Shown piece by piece: positions 8,942-18,041 of a DNA stretch of 29,112 nt. The DNA is taken from the NCBI GenBank assembly GCA_015680685.1, contig MNCI01010525.1:205382-234493 (forward strand), read 5' to 3'. The translations under genes were made by a program, and so were the position numbers. Source of the DNA: Gnetum montanum. Its lineage: Eukaryota; Streptophyta; Gnetopsida; Gnetales; Gnetaceae. The first letter of the stretch is position 1. Every line of letters begins with the position of its first letter. Under the pieces are notes generated by a model that did not search any database, was not told the DNA's origin, and saw nothing but the letters and a program-made list of their open reading frames with translations.

Positions 8942-9032
8942 AATAAAAAAATTAGGTATAGTTGTCATAGGAATCTTTTGATGAAGTCTAAATCAGTCAA
9001 TTGCATCAATGCACGTCCATCAATGTAGCCTC

Positions 9033-9056
9033 TTAATGCATATGTAGATGCATTAA
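9033..9056. promoter_or_regulatory. U3 palindrome of the Gyp2 LTR
   Basis: TTAATGCAT and ATGCATTAA flank a 6-nt spacer, forming a perfect 9-bp inverted repeat 19 bp upstream of the TATA box. Nearby GCATCAATGC (about 9003) is one G-to-A step from the palindrome GCATCGATGC. Confidence 0.5.
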
Positions 9057-9075
9057 TGCCAATCCTCCCTAAGCC

Positions 9076-9083
9076 TATATAAG
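9076..9083 (+). promoter_or_regulatory. TATA box of Gyp2 LTR
   Basis: TATATAAG lies about 97 bp into the LTR, close to the position of TATAAATA in the Gyp1 3' LTR (118 bp in). Confidence 0.5.
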
Positions 9084-9719
9084 TATGCACATCAACCATG
9101 TTTATGGAACCTTGGTCATTCTTCTAGCAAAGATCCTATAATTTGTTTTCGTAAGACTTAGTAAAATTTTCCTTTGAGTGCCTATAGCATGAATTAGATT
9201 AATTGTATAGAGTTTTATTTGAGTGTAAGGTGTATGTAGATAGTTCTACATGATGATAATAAAATCAAGATTTCTTCTTTCTATTGCAGCACTTGAAGTA
9301 GTATTTAGTTTACTTTCAAGCACTTTACTTACATGCACTTTACTTTTCTACACTTAAGAACTCAATATTTTATTCTATAGTAATGTGAGTATGACCACTT
9401 CGAGCATAATATACTAATACTTGGTAATCTTAGTAGTGAATACTGGGTACATGTAGTAGTAAATACTTGGTAACCCAATGATCTTAGTATAGGTTTAGGA
9501 TGTGTATGAAAGGTGGGAATAGATGTTATACATTTAGGATAGCTTAGATTACCCTTATTTCCATTAATTAGCTAGAATATAATATGTTAATCACCTTATC
9601 CTCTTAATACTTATAATCATAAAAAAAATATCTTATACCTCACTGACACTTAGCTATAGGGGTGAAGTTAACACAAGTCATGATTGGGAAGATAATGACT
9701 AGCTATGACGTCCAAAAAT

Positions 9720-10500
9720 GTTGGTGGATGGAACACCGAGAGGTTATTAGGCATATAGCCTAATCCTGAATCTATGTGAGGGCCATGCTAGAGAAAGTGG
9801 AAACGGGGTTCCTTGGACGGTCTAGTTGATCAGATAGGGACTTACAAGGTGTTAAATAACCTTTTGCAAGAAGTAACTTTGAAACATAACACGCAATGGT
9901 TGAAATGAAAGAAAACGTGGGATGCACAATAGTAGAAACGTATCAAAGCACATAATCGAGAGAGTAGACATGATCAAACACTTGATAATGCAAAGTAAAT
10001 GCTATAATAAGACAAAAAGAGAGTTTGAGAAAGAAGATGCACCACCCCAAAAGAGGGGGAGTAGCTAATTCACAAAGGTATACATAGTGTACAATAGGCA
10101 CTGTGGGAGTGTAGTCATAGCCTCAGTCGTGTCAGGTTGTGAAGTCTGGTGCTCATTGTGTTGGATTGTGCTTGCCGGGTTGGTAGCCACGGTGTACCAT
10201 GTGATGTTCCACAAGGCTGCAATGGGGCTGCAGTGTACTGTGTGGTGTAGCTGTGCCTCTCTGTCGATGTGGTGTGCTCTAGATCTTGTTCATCCATGGA
10301 GCTAAGTGCCAAGATGCCAAAGTGCCAAATGCCAAAATGGAAGTGCTAACTGCCTTACTAGTTAAAAATGGAAGCCAACCCCTCTTCCTCCTCTTCTTCT
10401 TTCCTTCCCTCGAAACACTAGGGCACAGGGGTACTTATAGGGCTAGGGTTAGCCAAAAATGTAGATCAGGTGCCATGTGGTAGTGCGATGGGTGGGGCCA
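9720..10500. other. Non-repetitive part of the insertion
   Basis: This is about 780 bp without a convincing reading frame. It has short tandem similarity AGTGCCAA/ATGCCAA at about 10304-10340, a pyrimidine-rich run at 10380-10412 and the minus-strand TATA motif at 10434-10439. In the solo-LTR interpretation this would be R and U5. Confidence 0.35.
10434..10439 (-). promoter_or_regulatory. Candidate minus-strand TATA box
   Basis: The complement reads CCCTATAAGTACCCC. Purine-rich sequence follows at -30 onward, and the tandem arrays sit upstream. This fits a plant LTR promoter but is supported only by motif and layout. Confidence 0.35.
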
Positions 10501-10504
10501 CACT

Positions 10505-10916
10505 GTCTGCTACGCTTATCTTATGTTACACATAGGACATGGGACGTTGGATTCTACACTAGTCTTGTGTTACACGTGGAACATAGGATGTTGGTTTCTA
10601 CTATCCACTAAACTCATCTCGTGTTACGCATGGGACACAAGACACTGGTTGCTACTATCTACTATGCTTGTCCCATCTTACATGTGGGACATGAGACACT
10701 GGTTGCTACTGTCCATTGCACTCGTCTCATGTTATGCGTGGGACACGAGACACTAGTTGCTACTATCTATTGCACTCATCCCATGTTACACATGGGACAT
10801 AGGACACTAGTTGCTATTGTTTACTACACTCATCCCATGTTATGCATGGGACATAGGACGCTGGTTGCTATTGTCCACTACGCTTGTCTCGTGTTATGCG
10901 TGGGACATGGGACACT
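10505..10916. repeat. Minisatellite, 54-bp units
   Basis: Five full 54-bp units start at 10647, 10701, 10755, 10809 and 10863, with an earlier 54-bp unit at 10593 and two shorter degenerate ones before it. Most contain an inverted repeat around the C(A/C)TGGGACA segment, perfect in TCCCATGTTACACATGGGA (8-bp arms, 3-nt loop). Since 54 is divisible by three and the unit lacks stops in two frames, long open frames arise here. They are not genes. Confidence 0.93.
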
Positions 10917-10987
10917 ATCTACTATGCCTGTCCACTATCTACTATGCCCATCCACTGTCTACTACACCTATCCACTGTCTACTACAC
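10914..10987. repeat. Minisatellite, 20-bp units
   Basis: Units begin at 10914, 10934, 10954 and 10974 (the last partial, 14 bp) with consensus ACT(A/G)TCTACTA. It continues the 3' end of the 54-bp array, whose units contain the same CTACTATCTACTATGC core, so it probably grew from part of a 54-bp unit. Confidence 0.88.
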
Positions 10988-11008
10988 TGGACAAGTGTGT
11001 TACACTAT

Positions 11009-11243
11009 GCTATGCTACACAGCTTGACAGGGTGCTATGCTGTGCTACGCTACATAGCTTGACAGGGTGCTATGTTGCGCTACGCTACACAGCGTAATAC
11101 GGTGCTACGCTACGCAATGTAATAGGGTGCTACGTTGCGCTATGCTACACAACTTAATAGGGTGCTACGCTATGCAATGTAATAGGGTGCTATGCTACAT
11201 GACACTACACAACTTGATAGGGTGCTAAGCTATGCAGCATAAC
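11009..11243. repeat. Minisatellite with alternating 25- and 35-bp units
   Basis: Eight units each start GCTA and all but the last end GGGT or CGGT. Their lengths are 25, 35, 35, 25, 35, 25, 35 and a partial 20. The 35-bp form differs by an extra block of 10 bp (GCTACGTTGC type). CpG, TpG and CpA variants alternate at the same positions (GCTACGC, GCTATGC), typical of methylated CpG decay. Confidence 0.9.
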
Positions 11244-11541
11244 ATTTGTGTAGAAAGTGCCATCGTTCTAACACTTAGAAAAACTTTGCAAATCTAGTAG
11301 TTTGAAACTGACTATACTCAACACTGGAAAAATATGGGCAAAGTGTCATCGTTTTGACACTTAGCCAAATTTGTAGTCAAGATGTCGAGACCCAAAATTT
11401 TGTGGTGTTTCACTAACAACATTATGTTTGACTATCTAGGATAATAACCACTTAGATAGAAGTCCATAGAATTTGGATGGATTATGTGTACACACTAGTG
11501 ATTCATATGGTTAGGCATAGGGAACAGTTGCTACTCATCAT

Positions 11542-11559
11542 TAGCATTGTTCTCAAGAA
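11542..11559 (+). other. Decayed primer-binding site of Gyp2
   Basis: TAGCATTGTTCTCAAGAA follows the LTR end by one base and aligns with the tRNA-Asp-type PBS of Gyp1, the differences being mostly transitions. It is recognisable only by comparison with Gyp1. Confidence 0.5.
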
Positions 11560-11694
11560 TTTTCTTTTAGTTAGTGTGAGCTAAGTATTTTAGATAGTTA
11601 AAATATACAAGGTAATTATAGGAAAATAATGCTCCATCATTAGAAAAATAAAAATAGTATTTTATTTAAGACATACTACCAAGACAAATTGAAT

Positions 11695-14200
11695 ATGTCT
11701 TCTTCTTGTAGGGCTAATTCCTCAACAGTTAAGGATCTTGCCAAATTGCATGACATAACTAGGAGAAATGTAGATGAGATACCTTAATAACTAAAGGTCA
11801 TCTATGTTCATCCAAATCCCTATTATCTAAATTTCACTTTCATCCTTCACTATGATGAGCAACTACAGTGGCGAGACCTAGAGGACATTGTATTGCTGCT
11901 TGATCATGATATTCCCTCAATATTCATGGTAGTACTAATGAAGTTGTGGCTTGAACTAATAGACCCAAAGTACCAAGTGATGGAAAACCTCTCTAGAGAC
12001 TATCATTCAACAAAAGCTCAACTTTGTAAAGAAAAACTTATGAAGGCTCTCGATGAAGTCTCCAAGGGTAAAAAGTTCCAATCACACTAACCTTACAGTT
12101 AGAAAAGGAGGACATTGAACTTCCAATAGGATGATTTCAGTGCTAATGTCTTCCTTCCTTTATAAAAATAATGTAAATCATTAATGGCTATGTTCAAACT
12201 TGGCAAGCAATCAAGAAAAAGGGAGAGTTGGATTGAGAACCAAGGAGATCTTAAGGCCAAGGTCTCCTAGCCATAAGTTAAAAGAACAACTAAGGGATTA
12301 GAGAAGGAGAGAAAGCCAAGATAACTCTCCTAGCCTTCTTTCCTCACCATTATCTTTATTATCTAGTTTTGATAAGGGGGAACATAATTGAGATCAAAGG
12401 AGAAATGATTGAGGCCAAGATGAAAATGAAAGTACACCCCATTGAACAGATGGAAGACTAGAACATAGATAACAATGAGAGGAAGAGGAGTATCATTAGG
12501 AGAGAAGGTGCAGCAGGCCACATCATAGCAGACATGGCCATAACAGGGGACATAATAAATGTAATGACTATGATAAGCCATTGCTTACTACCAAAGGCAT
12601 GATAAATATTTGTGAGGTAGTTCATATCGCAACTAGGAATTAAGAGAGATAGTTGAATCTTATGGCTTAACATGAACAATATCCCTAAGTTTGAGGAAGG
12701 TTACACTATTGATTTGCAACATCACTTGCAAGTATTACATGATGCTTATGCCTTTGCAAAACACTAAGAATGACTAGCAGAAGCTCAAAGTATTCCCTAG
12801 GATACCTATAAAAGAAGTTGAAAGTTGGTACCAATCCTTAAAACTAGAATCTATCTACAGATGGAGTTTGATGTTGGAACTATTCAATGATAAGTATCAA
12901 ACATACTGAGGGTGTTCAACTTGAGAAAAAAATCAAGGGTAGAAATAAGATAATCATGAATCCATTGATGTAATCTTAGAAAAGTACTATTTTTTGCTAC
13001 ACCAATGCTAGGCCATGGTTTTTCTCGAAGAAAGAAACTTCACCATGTAATAGATGGACTCAAGAACAAAACTAGAGAGACTCTTGGGGTTTATGCCCAA
13101 GGGAGATTATAAAAAATGAGAGCCCATCAGATGCATAGGCTCATTAAGTAAGTGGAAAAAGAAGAAGGGAAGCTAAAAATAGGAGAAAGTATAAAGAGTA
13201 CAATAGATATTCCTCCAACCAAAAAAGAAGATACATCTCTACCTTCTTGAGGAGGAAGCACCATTAGAAGAGGTTGTGCAAATACAAACCTTACTAATTT
13301 AAAAATTATTCATATAAATATTGGCCAAGGTGGATAAGATGTGAAACTCCATGGATGAGAAGTTCTAAACTACTCTTAAAATCATGGTAAAGAAAGTAGA
13401 ATAGGAAAATAGGGATAAAGACTAAACAAGGAGAAAGGATGTAGTAAAGAACTACCATTAGCAGAAAGATAAGATTGTAGTAGTAGATGAGGTTGTAGAT
13501 TCTAATATAGATAATGAAGGGTGTAACTTTTGATAGTATAACAATGCCAAAGAATGTTGTGCAATATTGTCACACTTGCAAGAATCTAGGATTTATACCT
13601 TAAATCCAAAGCTTGCTAGGAGGAAACCACCTAGGAGATTACCTTATGCATAAGATAACTATTGATAATGGTTCCAATAGCAATAGTATTATTCAAGTGG
13701 AATGATTCATCAACCTCAAGACTATTATCATTAATGGTAAAACTAATATTTGTGGGGATGCCACCACCAAGGTAATAGGATTCTTACCATTAATCTAATC
13801 CATATCAATACTATGTCTAGCAATTTGTGTCTTCAAGTGGTTCTATAGGATACACTTCTTCTCATTACTACTATCCCCTCAAATATCATAGACTTGCCAA
13901 TCCATGAAATGAATCTTTTTTCACACACCCTCTTCATCATTCACAACAACACTTTACATCTCATATCTTTACTCCTTTGCTACCTACATAATCAATGCAA
14001 GGTGAAATACCTCTGCATCCCCAATAACGCAATGCCATGTGGACCATAAATTTGCAACCAGATGATAACTCAAGTGGTTCTACGAGTAAGCCTTAAAAAG
14101 GGATTTTTAGACTAAGAAGTCCATCCAAACCATCATAAACATTTTTGGTTGTGGATTCATCTCATGCTACCATAGGAATGTCTATTAAGTAGCCTTCAAA
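11695..14200 (+). pseudogene. gag: Gyp2 gag remnant
   Basis: ATG 11695 (MSSS..., as in Gyp1) is followed by a readable N-terminal block to 12090 containing YYLNFTFILHYDEQLQWRDL, matching the Gyp1 block at about 1525-1580. The capsid-like core at 12660-12905 parallels Gyp1 at 2343-2580 (FEEGYTIDLQHHLQ; ESWYQSL; ELFNDKYQTY). A Pro/Tyr-rich linker around 13670-14000 is broken by many stops and shifts. No single frame spans the gene. A zinc knuckle was not seen, although CNFC-like text occurs near 13520 out of context. Confidence 0.75.
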
Positions 14201-14319
14201 CCAAAGATCTTAGAATGTTCATACTATCATGTTAACTCATGCAGACATAGACTAGATAAATGCAAGATACTTTCAATGAAAAGAACCAATCCTAAAAGCC
14301 TTGTAATTTATTTATATAT

Positions 14320-14700
14320 TGTAGAAAATAATCTATGCAAAGCTTTCTTAGACTCAAGTACCAGTTTAAACCTAATTTCCTAGGAAATATACAAGACATG
14401 GAACTTCCCTCATCTTAAGAAATATAATATATGAGGTTAGAGCTTGCTAAGTAATCCATTACTATTCCATTGATATTGGTAAAGGATATTGTGACCACTA
14501 TTAGTAGATGGTCATATCTAGTAAACTTTCTAGTAATCTAGCTAGACATTTGCAAAGGAAACTTTCCATCATTATGGAAAGGGCTTAGCTAAATACAATT
14601 TATGGTAAGTTAGGAATTAGAGACCTATCCTTGTAAATTTTCAAGAAAAATAAATTTGATAAGATTAAGAAGAAAAGGGCTTCATGCATCACATATAGTG
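14320..14700 (+). pseudogene. Gyp2 aspartic protease remnant
   Basis: AFLDSSTSLNLIS at about 14342-14380 aligns with the Gyp1 protease and keeps the catalytic Asp (GAC 14351-14353). The downstream PLILVKDIVTT strand is readable, and the SCITYSD segment matches CITYSD at the end of the Gyp1 domain. Several stops interrupt it. Confidence 0.7.
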
Positions 14701-14959
14701 ACATAGGGTGTTGTTTTGTATAGAAAATATGGATGATAAAGAACATTGCTATTATAGCATGCAAGAGGTTTGCTGAAACCACTAGCATCTAAAGATACCT
14801 CTATGCAGTAGTCATAATATATAAAGCTACTAGGTGGTTGAATATAGATAATAGCTCTAGTTCCATAATATGCATAGAACACACTAAGATCCTTAAAAAT
14901 GCATATATAGAAAAGATGGATGAAATGGAGCAAATCTAGAGCCAACTTTTGAAGGTAGA

Positions 14960-15780
14960 GCATAGGAAAGAAGTAGAGATGGAGTTGAAAGAGTTGAAAA
15001 TTCCTGATTCTTCTAAACAAGAGTTCTTAGAATTAAATTTCTTGTTGGTATCTTTAGAATATGCATTTCTAGATAATGGAAAGCTAGTAATCATTAATGC
15101 TTAATTCACTAAGGAACAAAAGGCAAAGCTATTGGAAGTAGTCAATAAATGAGCAATAGCCTTTGCTTGGACATATGATGAAATAATAGGAATAGATCCA
15201 TGCATATGTGAGCATCATATCTATATAGAGTTCACTATCAAACCCAAGATGTAGCCACGAAAAATATTGAATCCAAAGTTGAAATAGGTTGTTACTAAAT
15301 AAGTTGAAAAACGTCTCAAGAATGGATTCTTCTATCCAATGGAAAATAGTGAGTGGGTAAGCCTACTTTTTATTACACCAAATAAAGAAATATAATGAAG
15401 AGTCTATATAGATTTTAGGTTGTTGAACATGACCACACTTAAGGACCATTATTGTACCATTTGTGGACCAAATATTGGATACTATTGTAGGGAAAAACTA
15501 CTGTAGTTTTGTAGATAGGTATAATGGTTATAATTAGATATAAATTGCTTCAAAAGACTAGCCTAAAATAACTTTCACAAGTTCTTAGGGAAATTTTGTA
15601 TACAAGAAGATGCCTTTTGGTCTATTGAATGCTCCTACAATCTTTTAATGCTTAGTCATTAGTATCTTTCAATAGAAGATTGGCAGTGGTGTGATGATCT
15701 TCATGAATGACTTCTCTAGCTATGGTGTTGATTTTGAACAAGCATTGGACTATCTTGAGGATGTACCAAAATGACATATG
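14960..15780 (+). pseudogene. pol: Gyp2 reverse transcriptase remnant
   Basis: Athila-type RT landmarks occur in order. The linker is LELNFLLVSLEYAFLDNGKL (about 15030). Next come AFAWTYDEIIGIDPCICEHH (about 15160-15218), KRLKNGFFYP and SEWVS (about 15310-15365), RVYIDFRLLNMTTLKD (about 15400), MPFGLLNAPTIF (15610-15645) and VMIFMNDFSSYG (about 15691-15726). The active-site box expected as F-M-D-D reads FMND (15700-15711). After LEDV (about 15765) the sequence jumps within about 110 bp to the integrase zinc-finger region, so the thumb, connection and RNase H regions are missing. Confidence 0.85.
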
Positions 15781-15859
15781 GAAACAAACCTGTGGCACAA
15801 TTGACAAAAGAGCCATTTGATGATTTGTTATGATGGTGTGTACCTGATATTGATCAACT

Positions 15860-16830
15860 AAAACTCCTCTAATATGTTCATGAGGATCCTTATGGAGGCC
15901 ACTATGCAAGAAGAAGAACAATTATAAAGATCTTGATGGCAAGATATTTTTGGCAATAATATTCAAGGATGTACACTATTTCACCCATTTGTGTGATTGA
16001 TGCTAATGAGATGGAGGAATGTTAACTAGAATGAAGAGGCTCCAACAATGGATCCAACCACTGGAGTCTTTTGATACTTGAGGAATTAACTTCATGGGAT
16101 TGATCAATCCCATGTTCAATGAGAAGTTTTATATTATTATTACAATTGATTAATGTACTAAATGGGATGAAATTATAGTTGTTCTTAACTGTACTTCTTC
16201 TATTGCAACTCTATTATTTTAGCAATAGGTGTAAATAGGTTTGGTATATCTAGAGCACTAATTTTAGACATTGGAACTCATTTAATAGGTGTTACCATTT
16301 GTAAGTTAATGCAATACTTTAGGATGTAACATAAATGTATAACATCCTACCATTTTCAAGATACTGATTAAGATAAAATAACTAATAAGGAGATCACATG
16401 TATCTTGATATGAACCATTGGTAAATATAGGAAAGACTAGATTACCAAACATAACGATGCCCTTTGGGTATATCACTTAACATAGAAACTTCTTATAGGT
16501 TACTCTCCCTATGAGTTATTATATGAAAATGTACCTAAACTTCCAATTCAAACTAAACTTCATACACTTACAACTACATGTAAGCTTGACTTAGATATTA
16601 ACCTATCATAAAAAGAAAGATTGATGACACTCAACATGCTAGATGAAAATTGGAGTGACCCTTATGATGAATGAAGTATACAAGGCGTACAACAAAAAAT
16701 AACATGATTCTTAGATATAAAAATTTGAATTCAAATTAGGAGAAAGGTTCTCTATGATAATCCCATACATGTGCTATTGACCTTTTGGTATCTCAACACC
16801 TTACGAAAATTGAAGAACAAGGATGTTTTT
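15860..16830 (+). pseudogene. Gyp2 integrase remnant
   Basis: The HHCC-type N-terminus reads VHEDPYGGHYARRRT at about 15876. In the core domain, INFMGLINPM and FYIIITID are at about 16087-16150, and FGISRALILDIGTHLIG, with the second catalytic Asp, is at about 16240-16290. The DALWVYHLT...GYSPYELLYENVPKLP block at about 16455-16540 is the Athila-type DALWAYR...P(I)G signature region. A C-terminal KFEFKLGE segment is near 16725. Frameshifts and stops are frequent. The end is set by the left edge of Copia1. Confidence 0.8.
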
Positions 16831-17113
16831 GTGGTTGTGTTGTTTACAAGACAAAAACATGAAGACCACAAGGAGAGCCCAAGGAATGATATCTACAAAG
16901 ATATGTTAGAGTGGAAACCACAAGGACTCATTGAACATGAATGAAGAATCAAGTAATGAAAACTACAATGAGATGTCAAAGTGAAGTTTACAAGGACTTA
17001 AGAGGGAGCAAGGACAAAGATGAAGAATACAAAATAATGAAGAAATTCCCAAGATCAAGGTTGAGCCAAATTAATGAAAGGAAGCCTAGGAAGCAAAGCC
17101 CAAAAACTAAGAA

Positions 17114-17316
17114 GATGTCTATAGGAAGTAGAAGACGTCTTGGCTGAAGTATAGTTGTTCAAAAGAAGATGTCTACAAAAAATAGTGGATGTCTACTTTT
17201 AGAAGTAGATTTTTCCTTGAAGATGTATTCATATTGATGTCTACCATGAATAAGAGACATTTATCCATAATGAAGATCTGATGCAGAGAGATGTCTCAAT
17301 ATCGAAGAAGATGTCT
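17114..17316. promoter_or_regulatory. U3 cluster of GATGTCT / GACGTCT motifs
   Basis: GATGTCT occurs at 17114, 17168, 17188, 17236, 17290 and 17310, and the CpG form GACGTCT (AGACGTCT palindrome) at 17134. The TG forms are what deamination of a methylated GACGTC palindrome would give. A regulatory role is inferred only from clustering in U3. Confidence 0.5.
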
Positions 17317-17615
17317 CTAGTGATTGTTAGATAGCCATTTTATGAATTTAAAGGTGATTTTGAAAACAATAAGGCTATAAGAAGACTCTACTCTCTTGGA
17401 AAATGAGCAAGTGTTGAATGTAAGAAAGTGTCAACATCAAGAAATTATTGTGAATATTATTCTATTGTATTTTTGTGCCTCATTGTACTATTGTAAGAAA
17501 TCTGTTGTGTTGTACCTCAAAGTGCAAGAACTAGCAAATTAGTTGCATCATTTTATAATTCTTATTTCTCTTTTGTTATCCTGTGGGGTTAATGTGCTTC
17601 TTGCAAGAAGAAATT

Positions 17616-17822
17616 ATCCTTGAGCTTGTCAGGATCTTGTGGAATTGAGTGTTTGTGTAGCACCACAACACTCTAGAGTAGAGCTCAAGTTGTAAAGGTT
17701 GTGAGATTAGAAACCACATTCTAAGCTTGTTAGGACCTTGTAGGGCTGAGTGGATTTGTGGTGTTGAATCACTCTAAAGTAGAGTTTAGAGCTATAAATG
17801 GTGTGGTATCCTTCAAATCACA
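17616..17822. repeat. About 100-bp tandem duplication in the Copia1 LTR
   Basis: Two copies, about 17616-17719 and 17720-17822, share the order GAGCTTGT(C/T)AGGA, CTTGT(G/A)G, a CACTCTA(G/A)AGTAGAG core, and an A-rich CACATT end. Identity is about 70% by eye, so the duplication is old. Confidence 0.7.
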
Positions 17823-17984
17823 TTATAAAAGGAATAAATTCTAGAGGTGTGCAAGCGAACTACCCTCTACGTGTGGACTACCCAAGTTGGAAAACCATGT
17901 TAAAATTGGTTGTTTTCTTTCTAGTTGAAAATTTTAATTTGAGGAACTTATTCATCCCCCCTTCTAAGCTCAATGATTCTCAAG

Positions 17985-17996
17985 TGGTATCAAAGC
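17985..17996 (+). other. Primer-binding site, initiator tRNA-Met type
   Basis: TGGTATCAAAGC differs by one G-to-A change from TGGTATCAGAGC, the standard plant Ty1/copia PBS, and follows the LTR by two bases. It defines the 5' LTR end and direction. Confidence 0.9.
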
Positions 17997-18041
17997 CTGG
18001 TACTCTTGCTACTAATTCTATAATATTTTCAAGAGTGAATA

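Larger units (their letters stand above)
7140..8978. other. Spacer between Gyp1 and Gyp2
   Basis: AT-rich DNA with no recognised LTR or transposase. From 7140 to about 7700 I see nothing assignable; an open frame at 7428-7610 has no recognisable domain. From about 7700 to 8941 the minus strand holds a decayed coiled-coil-like reading frame, described separately. Confidence 0.5.
9710..11430 (-). mobile_element. Insertion in Gyp2 LTR, probably a minus-strand solo LTR
   Basis: The block is unrelated to the Gyp LTR on either side. TGTTGGTGG at 9720 and CACTAACAACA ending at about 11421 could be its inverted TG...CA termini. On the minus strand a CTATAAGTAC TATA box (complement of 10434-10439) has the minisatellite arrays upstream, where U3 would be, and purine-rich leader-like sequence downstream. 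Two related segments, AAGTG(C/T)CATCGTT, lie about 90 bp apart at 11255 and 11345. No PBS, coding region or clear target duplication was found, so a solo LTR is inference. Boundaries are accurate to about 30-50 bp. Confidence 0.45.
8979..11540 (+). repeat. Gyp2 5' LTR, split by an insertion
   Basis: It starts TGATGA and ends CTACTCATCA, like the Gyp1 LTRs. Shared blocks include the R-like region with AATAAAATC (about 9260), GTATGACCACTTCGAGCA (9388), the GGATGTGTATG...GGTGGGAATAGATG segment (about 9500) and the final 100 bp (about 11440-11540). LTR sequence is lost between about 9710 and 11430, where an unrelated repeat-rich block lies. Identity with Gyp1 is low, consistent with greater age. 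Confidence 0.7.
16904..17982 (+). repeat. Copia1 5' LTR
   Basis: The candidate start is TGTTAGAGTGG; the end ATTCTCA lies two bases before the PBS. The final 160 bp recur at 20597-20756. The 5' part is purine-rich and carries a GATGTCT cluster; the 3' part contains a 100-bp tandem duplication. A TATAAAAG motif is at 17824-17831, but no matching motif survives in the 3' copy. Confidence 0.65.

Noticed and set aside
10621-11097. Longest open frame in the window (158 codons) and its partner frames
   Set aside because: It exists because the 54-bp repeat unit is a multiple of three and lacks stops. The protein is a simple repeat with no domain.
10505-11243. CRISPR-like regular repeats
   Set aside because: Units are contiguous without unique spacers, diverged, and in eukaryotic transposon DNA.
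16941-17147. Lys/Arg-rich open frame
   Set aside because: It lies in the purine-rich U3 of the Copia1 LTR. The composition explains the absence of stops.
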